Assembly: GCA_012729765.1 (NCBI GenBank)
Contig: JAAYCM010000013.1
Coordinates: 1 to 60,052, forward strand
Reading direction: 5' to 3'
DNA from: Chloroflexota bacterium
GTDB lineage: Bacteria > Chloroflexota > Anaerolineae > Aggregatilineales > Aggregatilineaceae
Length of the DNA stretch: 60,052 nt
Shown piece after piece: positions 42,701-51,686 of this stretch (the first letter of the stretch is position 1; each line of letters opens with the position of its first letter). The notes beneath the pieces were generated by a model that saw nothing but the letters and a program-made list of their open reading frames with translations, did not search any database and was not told the origin of the DNA. Made by a program: the position numbers and the translations under genes.

Positions 42701-43311
42701 GCCGGCGCATGGACGACGCGAAGATCGACCAGCGGCTGAACAAGATCGAGGCCCAGGTCCGGCATATGGCCCTGCTGCTCGACGACGTGCTGACGGTTGG
42801 GCGGGGACAGGCGGGTCAGCTAGAGTTTGTGCCCGCGCCGGTCAACCTGGACGAGTTTTGCCGCGAGGTGATTGGTGAGTTTGCCGCCTTGCCAGACCTG
42901 GCGCAGCGGCTGGTCTACACCTGCCTGAATGATAGGCCGGACTGCGTTCAGGTCTGCGTGGACAAAAAGCTGATACGCCAGGTCATCACCAACCTGCTCT
43001 CGAACGCGCTCAAATATTCACCCCCCGACAGTGTGGTGCAGGTCGAGCTGGCGTGCGACGAGGACGCGGTGCTGCGCGTGCGTGACGAAGGGATCGGTAT
43101 TCCCGACGAGGACCAGAAGCGCCTGTTTGAGGCGTTTCATCGGGCGGCCAATGTCGGGAATATTCCCGGCTCCGGCCTGGGGCTGGCGATCGCGCATCAG
43201 GCGGTCGATCTGCACGGTGGGACGATGACGTTTGAGAGCCGGGTGGGGGATGGGACGACATTTATCGTAACACTGCCCGGACCTGAAAGAGACTGTAACC
43301 AGGATGACTAA
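39721..43311 (+). CDS. Hybrid sensor kinase with degenerate N-terminal receiver
   Basis: A 1196-residue kinase: receiver-like domain (1-120), PAS1 (133-258), PAS2 (262-385), PAS3 (386-515), PAS4 (518-640), GAF (645-805), a coiled coil, PAS5 (830-955), HisKA with His974 in TSHEFRTPLA, and HATPase (to about 1185; NLLSNALKYSPPDSVV, DEGIGIPDEDQ, GSGLGLAI). The receiver keeps the IIEDR acidic pair but has Gly51 where the phospho-acceptor Asp belongs (VVLLGLPVPSK) and Arg101 in place of the conserved Lys, so it should not be phosphorylated. No membrane segment. The next gene overlaps its end by 8 bases. With the two downstream receiver-kinases it forms an operon-like signalling unit. Confidence 0.9.
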   Translation: MNVLIIEDRTADLERARRALVGERFRLHATRTLAGGLARLHAGEIDVVLLGLPVPSKAGLSALEHVLAACARLPVVILSSDTDESLARRALAMGAQDYLFRVQTDDDQLARALEFAVERWRAAESRREHQPVLSALLRNLPGMVYRCANDAEWTMEFVSEGCRSLTGYHPVDLLGSRTLSFAQMIHPEDREYVFQQVQRGLDEGRQFEMTYRIITADGQQKWVQEKGIGIRDASGAITALEGFISDITALKQAEQASHELEQRYRELFDNAGDAILVHDLNGSFLDANRLACERLGYSRDELLTMSAHDIDTPEFEPLITARTNEVQRCGHAVFETAYYCRDGSIVPVEISVRLIEYAGRQAILSTARDLSERQEHRRALEASERKFRSVIERCTDGIVLVDESGCVLEWNPGVAQIAGLDREDVVGRPLWDVQFQLLPERRKEQAAYHNLKNTLLNILQTGSTHSLGQITEVEIQRPDGEIRLVQEASFAIPTAQGCMVGTVLRDVTAHRQTERTLLQLAAIAESTTDAIMGSTLDGTVTSWNQGAEKLLGYRASEIKGHLMSLIVPAERQGEFDLLLESIGRGEVIQNLETVRQRKDGTRLEVSLSASPIRDTYGRIIGASVIARDITELKQTAAAERIQRTLAEALRDIILTLTSTLDIEVVMHRILENVDRVVPNDAANIMLVEGAAARVVAWRGYPDEFRDFFETARFSLEIENLRDMYLSGESCYIPDTHAYSGWMVLPETEWVRSYVAVPIRAHGQVIGLLNLDSRTPNFFEQYHADRLQIFADQAAVAIENAQLYDEIRFYASELEQRVEQRTTELNRTKERVEAILNSSSDPIILAHTDGSIQQANPAFERVFGYQNDELFSMPLTRLFEPEAASSIRAALRAVMQPGQQPVRVEVTARRKHGEPLEVELGLSVIATGQETPKSVVCSVRDITARKRTEQALREALQREKELSDLKVRFVTMTSHEFRTPLATIQAAADSLRSYRRRMDDAKIDQRLNKIEAQVRHMALLLDDVLTVGRGQAGQLEFVPAPVNLDEFCREVIGEFAALPDLAQRLVYTCLNDRPDCVQVCVDKKLIRQVITNLLSNALKYSPPDSVVQVELACDEDAVLRVRDEGIGIPDEDQKRLFEAFHRAANVGNIPGSGLGLAIAHQAVDLHGGTMTFESRVGDGTTFIVTLPGPERDCNQDD

Positions 43312-44422
43312 ACTGCTCCTCATCGAAGACGAAGCCACGTTACGTGAAATCATTGCCGGCAATCTGGCGTTCGAAGGCTTTACCGTATTGGAAGCTGGCG
43401 ATGGTGAGGAAGGACTGGCCCTGATCCATGCGCACCATCCCGATCTGGTGATCTGCGATATCGCCATGCCCCGGCTGGATGGCTACGAGCTGCTGCGGGC
43501 TGTGCGCGAGGACGCTGATACACGCTCGATGCCGTTTATATTTCTGACGGCAAGCGCCGATCGCGCGTCGGCGCGGCTGGCGGTGGAGTTGGGGGCCGAC
43601 GATTACCTGACCAAGCCGATCACACTCCCGGAGCTCCTGCTGGCGATTCAGTACTGGCTGGCGCGGCATCGCCCGGTGATGGTCGTGCAGGACACGCGGC
43701 TGAAAGCAGTCCAGGCGACGCTGGCGTACCTGGTGTCGCACGAGCTGCGCACCCCGCTGGTATCGAGCATGATGATCCAGGATATCATCGCCGCACAGGT
43801 AGGGCAGCTTGCGCCCGCCCGGCTGGATGATCTGCTCGATAAGCTGAGCACCGGCAGCCGGTCGCTGGCGCGGCTGGTCGAACAGATGGCGTTTCTGACC
43901 GGGCTTGAAGCCGGGACGCTCTCGCCGCGCATGATCCAGGCCGAGGGGCAGGTTTGGCCGCTAGCGGAGATCACGGCGCAGGCGATTGACCTGGGCCGCC
44001 GCTTCGCCGACTGCAATCACGAGGCAGCGATCCAGGTGCAGGAGCCGGATCGGGACACGACCGTAGCGGTGCACCTGCCGGCGTTCCGGCACGCGTTGGC
44101 CGAGCTTATTGCCAATGCGCTCAGCTTCTCGCCGGGCGGCGGCGAAGTCACGATCACGCAGTGGCGCGACGACGGCATGGTCTGGCTGTGCGTGGCCGAT
44201 CAGGGGAACGGCCTGCCGCCGGAGCAGTTGGAGCACGTATTTGACATGTTTTATCAGATTGATCGGGATATGCACGCCCAGCAGGGCATCGGGTTGGGGC
44301 TGCCGCTTGCGCGCCGGATTACCGAGGCGCACGGCGGAACACTCACGCTCATCTCGGCGGTTAACCAGGGCACTCAGGTTACCGTGTGCCTGCCGGTCGC
44401 TCACCACCAGCAGACCTTCTAG
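43304..44422 (+). CDS. Receiver-histidine kinase (REC-HisKA-HATPase)
   Basis: A 372-residue protein with an N-terminal receiver (1-118; acidic pair in IEDE, Asp52 in VICDIAMPRLDG, Lys104 in YLTKP), a HisKA domain with His146 in VSHELRTPLVSS, and a HATPase (ELIANALSFSPGGG, DQGNGLPPEQLEHVFDMF, GIGLGLPLARRI). The receiver precedes the kinase, so phosphorylation of Asp52 probably controls the kinase core rather than being its output. The donor may be the upstream hybrid kinase. Overlap of 8 bases with the upstream gene indicates coupling; the next gene begins 10 bp downstream. Confidence 0.9.
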   Translation: MTKLLLIEDEATLREIIAGNLAFEGFTVLEAGDGEEGLALIHAHHPDLVICDIAMPRLDGYELLRAVREDADTRSMPFIFLTASADRASARLAVELGADDYLTKPITLPELLLAIQYWLARHRPVMVVQDTRLKAVQATLAYLVSHELRTPLVSSMMIQDIIAAQVGQLAPARLDDLLDKLSTGSRSLARLVEQMAFLTGLEAGTLSPRMIQAEGQVWPLAEITAQAIDLGRRFADCNHEAAIQVQEPDRDTTVAVHLPAFRHALAELIANALSFSPGGGEVTITQWRDDGMVWLCVADQGNGLPPEQLEHVFDMFYQIDRDMHAQQGIGLGLPLARRITEAHGGTLTLISAVNQGTQVTVCLPVAHHQQTF

Positions 44423-44432
44423 GGGGGATAAT

Positions 44433-45578
44433 ATGCCAAAGATACTGGTCATCGAAGACGAACTGGCCTTGCTTGAGGAAGTTCTCGACATCCTCTGGTT
44501 CGAGGATTTTGAGGCGATCGGGGCCGAGAACGGGCTGGATGGCGTGGAGAAAGCTCGCCAATTCCTCCCCGATCTGATTATCTGTGACATCATGATGCCA
44601 AAGCTGGACGGCTATGGCGTGCTCGAAGAACTGCGCGCGCAGCCAGAGACGGGCGCGATCCCATTTATCTTTCTGACTGCGCTGGCCGATCACTCCGATC
44701 GTCGCAAGGGGATGAACCTGGGGGCGGACGATTTTCTGACCAAGCCGTTCAGCAACGACGAGCTGCTGACGGCGATCCGTACCCGCCTGGACAAGCAGGC
44801 TGCCTTCGATGCCGTCTATCAGGACCGGCTCGATACGCTGCGCCAACAGGTGCTGCTGGCGCTCCCGCACGAGCTGCGCACGCCGCTCACCGGCATCCTC
44901 GGCTATGCGGAAATCCTGACGATTGAAGGCGCGGGCATGAGCAACGAGCAGGTGGTCGAAACTGGCCATCACATCCGGCGCAGTGCGCTGCGGCTGTGCC
45001 GCCTAGTCGAGAACTACCTGATGTATATCCAGTTGGGGGTGATCGGCGAGGACCAGGAGACAATCGAGCTGCTGCTGCAAGGCAAGACGCCGCAGCCGGC
45101 CAATGTGATCGAGCAGCAGGCAGCCCTGGTGGCACACCGTGTGGGGCGTGAAGCCGATCTGCGCCTGTTCAGCGCCGACGTGCCCACAGTGCAGATCTTC
45201 CCGGATTACCTCAAGAAAATCGTGGAAGAGCTGGTCGATAACGCCTTCAAGTTCTCGCGGCCCGGCACGCTGGTAACGGTGACGACCGCCGTCGATCACG
45301 AGCATTATCTGCTGACGGTCAGCGATCATGGGCGCGGGATGAAGCCGGAGCAGATCGCTTCGGTGGGCGCGTATATGCAGTTCGAGCGCAAGCTGCACGA
45401 ACAGCAAGGATCGGGCATGGGGCTGATCATCGCCCAGCGGCTAGCCGAAATTCACCGGGGCGCGCTGCACCTCGAGAGCTGCTGCGACCAGGGCACGACG
45501 GTGCGCGTGATGCTGCCTCTTGATCGCGACGAGCCGGCGGCGCTCATTCCCGTCGAAGACAGCGTGCAGAGCGGCTAA
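44433..45578 (+). CDS. Receiver-histidine kinase, second copy of the architecture
   Basis: A 381-residue protein with the same layout as its upstream neighbour and the key residues at the same numbers: Asp52 (IICDIMMPKLDG), Lys104 (FLTKP) and His146 (LPHELRTPLTG). The HATPase follows (ELVDNAFKFSRPGT, DHGRGMKPEQIA, GSGMGLIIAQRL). The equal positions point to an ancient duplication, although the sequences have diverged. It has no DNA-binding output domain. The ATG at 44433 has GGGGGAT nearby and begins the conserved KILVIEDE, so the much longer open frame upstream is not used. It ends the operon; a hairpin follows. Confidence 0.9.
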   Translation: MPKILVIEDELALLEEVLDILWFEDFEAIGAENGLDGVEKARQFLPDLIICDIMMPKLDGYGVLEELRAQPETGAIPFIFLTALADHSDRRKGMNLGADDFLTKPFSNDELLTAIRTRLDKQAAFDAVYQDRLDTLRQQVLLALPHELRTPLTGILGYAEILTIEGAGMSNEQVVETGHHIRRSALRLCRLVENYLMYIQLGVIGEDQETIELLLQGKTPQPANVIEQQAALVAHRVGREADLRLFSADVPTVQIFPDYLKKIVEELVDNAFKFSRPGTLVTVTTAVDHEHYLLTVSDHGRGMKPEQIASVGAYMQFERKLHEQQGSGMGLIIAQRLAEIHRGALHLESCCDQGTTVRVMLPLDRDEPAALIPVEDSVQSG

Positions 45579-45622
45579 CGGCGGCAGACGGTTTGCGCGT
45601 CGGTTGAGTAGGGGATCAAATC

Positions 45623-45651
45623 CAGGGGTCGGGCGGCTGTCCCGGCCCCTG
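45623..45651. terminator. Hairpin between convergent kinase genes
   Basis: CAGGGGTCGGG and CCCGGCCCCTG pair over 11 positions (one G-U) with a 7-base loop, between the end of the plus-strand kinase operon and the end of the minus-strand kinase gene. Only a mixed ATGTATTTC follows, so it is a moderate bidirectional terminator at best. Confidence 0.5.
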
Positions 45652-45668
45652 ATGTATTTCCGCGCGGG

Positions 45669-48600
45669 CTATGAGGCGAGGTGGATCGAGCGCGCTTCCT
45701 CGCGCTGCTCGGCGGACCAGGCCAGCACAACCTGGGTGCCCTGCTGTGCGGCACTGGTGATGGTCAGCCTGGCCCCGATCGCTTCGGCGCGCTCGCGCAT
45801 GATGCCCAGCCCCAGGCTGGTCGGCATGACCGACTCCATGTCGAAGCCGCGCCCGTTATCCGTCACCGTCAGCGAGAAGTCGCTGTTGTGGCCGCGCAGC
45901 GTGACCGTTCCGTGTGTCGCGTGGGCGTGCTTGGCGATATTGTTGAGCGCTTCCTGCGTGATGCGGTACAGCGTCAGCTTGACGTCCATCGGCAGCGCGC
46001 TGAAATCGCCCTCGACATCGATCGCGATCTGGATGCGCTTGCGGCTGCGCAGCGCCTCGGCCAGTTGGTTCAGCAGGTCACGGATCTCGACTTCGACCAG
46101 CGACGCCGGGCGCAGCTCCAGCAGTAGCGTGCGCATCTCGGCCAGCGCGCCGCGCGTGAGCTGGTGCAGCTCGATCAGCCGCTCCTGGACCTTCTCCGGG
46201 TTGCGGTGATACTGGCGTGTCAGGGCCTCGGCCACCACACTCGCCGAGAAGAGGGTCTGGCTCACGGCGTCGTGCAGATCGCGGGCGAGGCGCTGGCGTT
46301 CCTGCAAGGCGGCCAGTGTTTGCTCCTGCTGGTGAAGCTGCGCATTGCGGATCGCGATCGCGGCTTGTTCGGCAAAGGCTTGCAGGCGGTCGGCGTGTAC
46401 CGGCGTGAAGAACTGCGGCTGGGCGGCCATCAGGTTGATGAAGCCGATAAATTCGTCCTGGGCATAGATTGGCGCGCCGACATACGAGCGCCAGTGCTGC
46501 CCACGCAGCAGCCGCACCCCATCGGACGAGGCTGAAATATCCGGGATCAGCATCGGCTGGCGCGTCTCGATCATATGGTGCAGGTTGGGAACATCGTCCA
46601 CCGATAGCGAGAGCGATTGCGACTGCGTTTCTTCCGTCAGATCGTCGCGCCGCCAGTAGTCGCGGCTGGAAACGACGCGCACGCCGCCATCTTCGATCAG
46701 CACGATCTCGGCGGCATGGTGCGGCACGACACGCTCGATATTGCCCAGAATCCGGTCCAAAACTTCTGAAAGGTCGAGCGTGCTGTTGAGCAGATTGGCC
46801 GTGTCGCGCAGCGCTTCGGCCAGCATACGCTGCTCGCGCTCCATCGCTTCAGCATGCTTTCGCCCGGTAATGTCTTCGGCCACGCCGGCGATGCGATACA
46901 CCTTGCCGCGCCGGTTGTAGATCGGGAAGCTGCGCGCATAGATCCAGCGCTCAGTGCCATCCGGGCGCAGAATCCGGTACTCTTCGTCAAACCCGCCTTC
47001 CGGGTGGGCCTTGCTCGCCGCTTTGATCCGCTCGTAATCGTCGGGATGGACCGTGTTGATGAAGTCTTCGATATGCCGGAGCGGTTGATCGGGTGACAGT
47101 CCCCACAATTCGATGTGGATCGGGCTGATATACAGCAGCCGCCCGGACTTGACATCGCGCAGCCAGAACACCTCGCGGATGTTCTCGGTAAGCTGGCGAA
47201 AGCGCTCTTCGCTTTCGGATAGGGCACGCTCGGCCTGTTTGCGCTCGGTGATGTCGCGCTGAACCGACACCAAGCCATCCGGCTCGCCGTTTTCGTCGCG
47301 CAGCAGCGAGGCCGAAATCAGAACCGGGAACCGGCTGCCATCTTTACGGTGGTGGATTTGCTCGCCCTGCCAATGACCTGTTTCGATAAACTGCTGCGAG
47401 GCTTCTTCGCGGCTTTGATGGACGTATTCAATCTGCAGCACCTCAGACAGGGGCTTGCCCATGACCTCGTCGGCGGTCCAGCCGTAGATGCTTTCGGCGG
47501 CCTTGTTCCAGGACTGGATCGTGAAGTTCCGGTCGGTGGCGAGAATGGCATCCGACGCGTTTTGCAGCAGGTAGGCATGGTAGCGAAGCTGCTCGTCGGC
47601 CCGCTTGCGCTCGGTAATGTCGCGCGCGATGGTCGAAGCACCGATGATCTCGCCCCGGCTGTTGCGGATCGGGGACACGGTGAGCGAAATGTCGATGATC
47701 CGGCCATCTTTGCGCAGGCGTTGTGTTTCCATCCGATCGACGGATAGACCGTCGCGTATCCGGCCCATGATCTCGTCCAGCTCATGCCGTTTTTCCGGCA
47801 AGAACACCTTGCCGATCCACTCGCCGATCATCTCCTCGGCGGTGTAGCCGTAGATTGCTTCGGCCCCCTGGTTCCAGCTCAGGACGGTGCCATCCAGCAT
47901 CTTGCCGATGATGCCATCGTCGGAGTTTGACACAATCGCGGCCAGAAATTGATCGGTTTCTTCGGCCTGCTTGCGCTCAGTAATGTCGATGCACGAGCCG
48001 ATATAGCCCACAAAAGTGCCATCCGGCTCAAAACGCGGCACGCCGGTATCCAGCAGCCAGCGGTATTCTCCGTCGGCGCAGCGCAGCCGGTATTCCGTCG
48101 TGAAGCGCTCGCGCGCGTCGCAGGCCGCCTCGAACGCCGTGCGGTACGGCTCACGGTCGTTGGGGTGCACACTGACGGTCCAGTCGTCGTTGAGGGCTTC
48201 TTCCAGCGTCCGCCCGGTGAATTCCAGCCAGGGCTTGTTGAAGTAGGTGAGATTCCGGTCCGCATCCATCACCCAGATCAGCACCGGGGCCGTGTCGGCC
48301 ATAATGCGGAAGCGTTCCTCGCTCTCGCGCAGCCGATCCTCGGCGGCCCGGCGCGCGGTGACATCGCGGAAGACGAGCACCGCCCCCAGATTACGCCCCT
48401 CGGCATCGTAGATCGGCGCGCCGCTGTCGTCGATCGGGCGGGGGGTTCCGTCCTTCGCGATCAGTAGCGTGTGGTTTTCCAGGTTCAGGATGACGCCTTC
48501 GCGCAGCACGCGCGTGATCGGGCTTTCAACCGGCTCGCCGGTGATCTCGCTGATGATGTTAAAGACGGTGTGGATATCCTGGCCGACCGCTTCATCCAGC

Positions 48601-49529
48601 TGCCAGCCGGTCAGCGAGGACGCCACCGGGTTCAGGAAGGTGATCCGCGCCTCGGTATCGGTCACGATCACGCCATCGCCAATGCCGGCGAGCGTGACAC
48701 GCAGCCACTCGCGCTGTTCGTAGAGCGCGGTTTCGCTGCGCTTGAAATGCGTGATGTCCTGAAAGAGATTGATGGCAAGTTTGACCGCCCCAAGCTCGTC
48801 ATGTACCGGCGTGGCTTTGACCATCGACCAGCGTATTTCGCCCGTGTTGCGCACGCGAAAGCGCAGCACCGTTTCCGGTGCGTTCTGGCCCTGAAGCGTC
48901 AGGCGGCCCGGCAGCTTATCGTAGGGGAACAGCTCGCCGTTTTCGTCTAGAATTTCGAAGCCCTGCAAGATCTGCTCCGCCGGGGCGGTTAGCAGCTCCT
49001 CGCGCGAGTTGAGGCCGATAATCCGCGCGGCGGCGTCGTTGGCAAACACTACCCTGCCGGTCTGATCCTGGGCCGTGATGCCATCGGCTACACTGCGCAG
49101 GATCGCTTCGATCTGCCCGCGTGAGAGCAGCAGCGCCTTTTCGGTCAGGCGGTGAACCTCGTACAGCGCACTCACCAGCAGCGCGATGGCAAGGAAGATA
49201 CCCAATCGCACCAGATCAGTCGCGGTGACAGCCAGCGAGTTCTGCGTGGCCAGGAAGAAATACTGGACACTCAAGGCCGACAGCACAGTAGCAGTCAATG
49301 ACGGCTTCATGCCGCCATACCACGCGCTGAGCGCGACTGCCAGCCAGAAGAGCGTGAAGGGCGCAGGCTCGAAGACCGTCCGCAGGGCCACTGAAATTCC
49401 CAGGGCGAACAGCACGCTGCCGACCGCAATCGCATAACGGACGGCGATGGGGCGCCGCATACGTGCGATGATCTCCGCATTCGTGAGCGGGGCGAGTGCC
49501 TGGCGCTCCAACTCGTCAAAACGCGACAT
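45669..49529 (-). CDS. Membrane-anchored multi-PAS sensor kinase, NarL/DesK type
   Basis: A 1286-residue kinase. About four N-terminal membrane helices (28-125) resemble the DUF4118/KdpD-type sensor (FTLFWLAVALSAWYGGMKPSLTATVLSALSVQYFFL). Six PAS domains follow at about 140-260, 265-400, 405-525, 525-650, 650-775 and 780-905, then GAF (925-1070), HisKA_3 with His1086 in RLARDLHDAVSQT, and HATPase (EALNNIAKHAHA, GLGIMRERAEAIGA). The cytoplasmic end is like that of the kinase at 5553. The ATG at 49529 has AAAGGT about eight bases upstream. No NarL-type regulator is adjacent, so its partner is unknown; the regulator at 7397 is a candidate by type only. Confidence 0.9.
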   Translation of the reverse strand: MSRFDELERQALAPLTNAEIIARMRRPIAVRYAIAVGSVLFALGISVALRTVFEPAPFTLFWLAVALSAWYGGMKPSLTATVLSALSVQYFFLATQNSLAVTATDLVRLGIFLAIALLVSALYEVHRLTEKALLLSRGQIEAILRSVADGITAQDQTGRVVFANDAAARIIGLNSREELLTAPAEQILQGFEILDENGELFPYDKLPGRLTLQGQNAPETVLRFRVRNTGEIRWSMVKATPVHDELGAVKLAINLFQDITHFKRSETALYEQREWLRVTLAGIGDGVIVTDTEARITFLNPVASSLTGWQLDEAVGQDIHTVFNIISEITGEPVESPITRVLREGVILNLENHTLLIAKDGTPRPIDDSGAPIYDAEGRNLGAVLVFRDVTARRAAEDRLRESEERFRIMADTAPVLIWVMDADRNLTYFNKPWLEFTGRTLEEALNDDWTVSVHPNDREPYRTAFEAACDARERFTTEYRLRCADGEYRWLLDTGVPRFEPDGTFVGYIGSCIDITERKQAEETDQFLAAIVSNSDDGIIGKMLDGTVLSWNQGAEAIYGYTAEEMIGEWIGKVFLPEKRHELDEIMGRIRDGLSVDRMETQRLRKDGRIIDISLTVSPIRNSRGEIIGASTIARDITERKRADEQLRYHAYLLQNASDAILATDRNFTIQSWNKAAESIYGWTADEVMGKPLSEVLQIEYVHQSREEASQQFIETGHWQGEQIHHRKDGSRFPVLISASLLRDENGEPDGLVSVQRDITERKQAERALSESEERFRQLTENIREVFWLRDVKSGRLLYISPIHIELWGLSPDQPLRHIEDFINTVHPDDYERIKAASKAHPEGGFDEEYRILRPDGTERWIYARSFPIYNRRGKVYRIAGVAEDITGRKHAEAMEREQRMLAEALRDTANLLNSTLDLSEVLDRILGNIERVVPHHAAEIVLIEDGGVRVVSSRDYWRRDDLTEETQSQSLSLSVDDVPNLHHMIETRQPMLIPDISASSDGVRLLRGQHWRSYVGAPIYAQDEFIGFINLMAAQPQFFTPVHADRLQAFAEQAAIAIRNAQLHQQEQTLAALQERQRLARDLHDAVSQTLFSASVVAEALTRQYHRNPEKVQERLIELHQLTRGALAEMRTLLLELRPASLVEVEIRDLLNQLAEALRSRKRIQIAIDVEGDFSALPMDVKLTLYRITQEALNNIAKHAHATHGTVTLRGHNSDFSLTVTDNGRGFDMESVMPTSLGLGIMRERAEAIGARLTITSAAQQGTQVVLAWSAEQREEARSIHLAS

Positions 49530-49890
49530 GCCGTTTACCTTTGCAAGCGTTTGAGTGGTGCATCTGCCTTTTCTGTTTGAACGCGTTCGAAGTGCGGAGT
49601 CCTGGAATCCTGGCGAGCAATTCAGAGTCACAACAGGCTACGCCTAGCCAGAATATAGCAGCGGAGTTACGCTGCGCCGAAGCGCCGGCCAGGCCCAGTC
49701 GAAGCAGCACCCCTGCTGCTCCAACCATCCCTCAGCCCCATCGGAGCCCGGATGGCGACCGGGGCGGGCGAGGATAGGCAGACGTTTAGTACCTTATTGT
49801 AGCGAATAATCCCTAAATTGATAATGTTTATTGTTGATCGGTGCGCCAGGCCTCGGCATCAGGGGCGGCGCGCCCCAGGGAGCACAACCT
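49530..49890. other. Intergenic region between divergent kinase and phosphodiesterase genes
   Basis: About 360 bases. The left half is GC-rich and holds nothing I recognise. The segment 49790-49840 is AT-rich and contains the phosphodiesterase promoter. A GGGGCG / CGCCCC hairpin with a 3-base loop (49862-49876) lies directly before the ribosome binding site and could hinder initiation. Confidence 0.45.
49797..49825 (+). promoter_or_regulatory. Sigma70-like promoter of the phosphodiesterase gene
   Basis: TTGTAG (49797-49802) and GATAAT (49820-49825) with a 17-base spacer, about 65 bases before the start codon. Confidence 0.5.
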
Positions 49891-50358
49891 ATGAGCGAAC
49901 ACCTGATCGGCGTGATCTCTGACACACACGGGCTGCTGCGCCCGGAAGCTGTCGCAGCGCTGCGCGGCGTCGAGCAGATCATCCATGCCGGAGATGTGGG
50001 CCGTCCGGAGATCCTGACCGATCTGGCCCGGATTGCGCCGGTGCGTGCCGTGCGCGGCAACGTCGATCGCGGCGAGTGGGCCGAGGCGCTGCCGCTGACT
50101 GAGGTCGTGACGGTCGGCGGGCTGCTGCTGTATGTGCTGCACGACCGCCACGCGCTCGATCTCAATCCGGCGGCGGCGGGATTTGCGGCGGTGATCAGCG
50201 GGCACTCGCACCAGCCGCTCGTGGAGCAGCGCGGCCCGGTGCTCTATCTCAACCCTGGCAGCGCCGGACCTCGCCGTTTCCGGCTGCCGGTCAGCCTGGC
50301 GCATCTGATCGTGCGCGATGGCGCGCTCACCGCCGAACTGATTACACTCCCGGTCTGA
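49891..50358 (+). CDS. YfcE/MJ0936-type metallophosphoesterase
   Basis: A 155-residue single-domain calcineurin-like phosphodiesterase. All metal-binding motifs are present: SDTHG (Asp and His), AGDVG, GNVDR, a His in YVLHDRHA and GHSHQP. Small members of this family hydrolyse phosphodiesters such as bis-p-nitrophenyl phosphate in vitro; physiological substrates are mostly unknown. The ATG at 49891 has AGGGAG eight bases upstream, better than the longer open frame from 49831. It is followed on the same strand by the polysaccharide cluster after about 100 bp, but a functional link is not evident. Confidence 0.9.
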   Translation: MSEHLIGVISDTHGLLRPEAVAALRGVEQIIHAGDVGRPEILTDLARIAPVRAVRGNVDRGEWAEALPLTEVVTVGGLLLYVLHDRHALDLNPAAAGFAAVISGHSHQPLVEQRGPVLYLNPGSAGPRRFRLPVSLAHLIVRDGALTAELITLPV

Positions 50359-50465
50359 GCCGGCGGCTACCCACATAGACGCTCTGGCGCGAAAAGGGTA
50401 CAATAGGCCCGCTTTTGGGCATGGCAGGCAAGTGGGAACTGCCTGGCAGGAAGCTGCGGGACTTG

Positions 50466-51686
50466 ATGCGTATCCTTGTCGTCTCCAACCTGTATCCGCC
50501 GCACACCCTGGGCGGGTACGAAATCCAGTGTGCGCAAATCGTCGAGGGTCTGCGCCAGCGCGGCCATACGATCCGGGTGCTGACCGGCAACTACGGCATT
50601 GATGCGCCGCGCGTCGAGGGCGAGATACACCGCCTGCTGGCTTATTGCCCTCAGCGCGGGCAGCTCTCGGCTTGGAATTTGTTCCAGCAGGAGCGCGAAG
50701 CGGCAGCCATCGTGCGCCGCGTGCTCGATCAGTTCCGCCCGGATGCGATCTACGTCTGGAATATGTGGACGCTCCCCCCCTCGGCGGTTCTCGCCCTGCA
50801 AGACAGCGGCATCCGTGTCGTCTACCAGATCGCGCACAACTGGCTGCTGGAAGGCTACCCGCATGATTCCTGGCTGCACCGCTGGCAGCCGAGCGCCAAC
50901 CGCTGGAAAAATGCGGCGCGCCGCCTTCTGCACTCGCTCGTGCGGCGGTTGGGCGTGGCGACCCGGCGCAGCGACATCCGGCCCCGGCAGGTTATTTTTG
51001 TGAGCCAATACCGGCGCGACGAGCATATCCAGGCCGGTCTGCCGGTCGAGCAGAGCTACGTGGTATGCGGTGGGCTGCTCCCACCGCGCGAAGGCCCGCT
51101 GCGCCAGCGCACGCCGGGGGCACCCTGGCGGCTGGTGTACGTGGCGCGCTACCTGACACGCGCGAAAGGCGTGCTGACGGCGGTTCAGGCCATGCGGCGG
51201 CTGGTCGAGCAGGGCTATCACGATGTTCACCTGGACATTATCGGGGCATTCGCGCCCGATCAGGACGATTACCGCGCCGAGGTCGAAGCGGTCGCGCAGC
51301 CGCTCACCGATACTGTGCGCTTCTGTGGGCCGCTGCCGCACGACGATGTGATCGCCCGCTATCCTGAATACGACGCGCTGCTGTTCTGCGCCAATTACCC
51401 TGAGGGCCTGCCGCTGACGGTGGCCGAAGCGATGCAGACCGGCCTGCCGGTGATCGGATCGCCGGTTGGCGGCGCGGCGGAGATTCTGCTGTCCGAAGCC
51501 AGCCTGACCTTTCCGCCCGACGACGATGCCGCGCTGGCTGAACAAATCAAGCGGCTGCACGACGAGCCGGGCCTGTGGGAGCGGCTGAGCGGTGGCGCGG
51601 TGGCCCTGGTGGCGCGCCAGTTCTCGATGGATGACGCCCTCAGCCGCACCGAAGCGATCCTTGCCGGGGAGCAGGAACCGTCATGA
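50466..51686 (+). CDS. GT4-family glycosyltransferase
   Basis: A 406-residue GT-B glycosyltransferase. The N-terminal domain starts MRILVVSNLYPPHTLGGYE, with the glycine loop typical of family 4, and the C-terminal donor-binding domain has VYVARYLTRAKGVLTAV and the E-x7-E motif EGLPLTVAE (about 325), then GLPVIGSPVGGAAEIL. It would move a sugar from a nucleotide-activated donor to a growing lipid-linked glycan at the cytoplasmic face. Donor and linkage cannot be read. The ATG at 50466 starts the conserved domain; GGGA lies just upstream. The next GT overlaps its stop by four bases (ATGA). Confidence 0.92.
   Translation: MRILVVSNLYPPHTLGGYEIQCAQIVEGLRQRGHTIRVLTGNYGIDAPRVEGEIHRLLAYCPQRGQLSAWNLFQQEREAAAIVRRVLDQFRPDAIYVWNMWTLPPSAVLALQDSGIRVVYQIAHNWLLEGYPHDSWLHRWQPSANRWKNAARRLLHSLVRRLGVATRRSDIRPRQVIFVSQYRRDEHIQAGLPVEQSYVVCGGLLPPREGPLRQRTPGAPWRLVYVARYLTRAKGVLTAVQAMRRLVEQGYHDVHLDIIGAFAPDQDDYRAEVEAVAQPLTDTVRFCGPLPHDDVIARYPEYDALLFCANYPEGLPLTVAEAMQTGLPVIGSPVGGAAEILLSEASLTFPPDDDAALAEQIKRLHDEPGLWERLSGGAVALVARQFSMDDALSRTEAILAGEQEPS

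Noticed and set aside
49816..49832. A possible second Fur box (TGATAATGTTTATTG) upstream of the phosphodiesterase gene.
   Set aside because: Only the left half fits the 7-1-7 consensus; the right half has several mismatches, and the TGATAAT overlaps a plausible -10 box.
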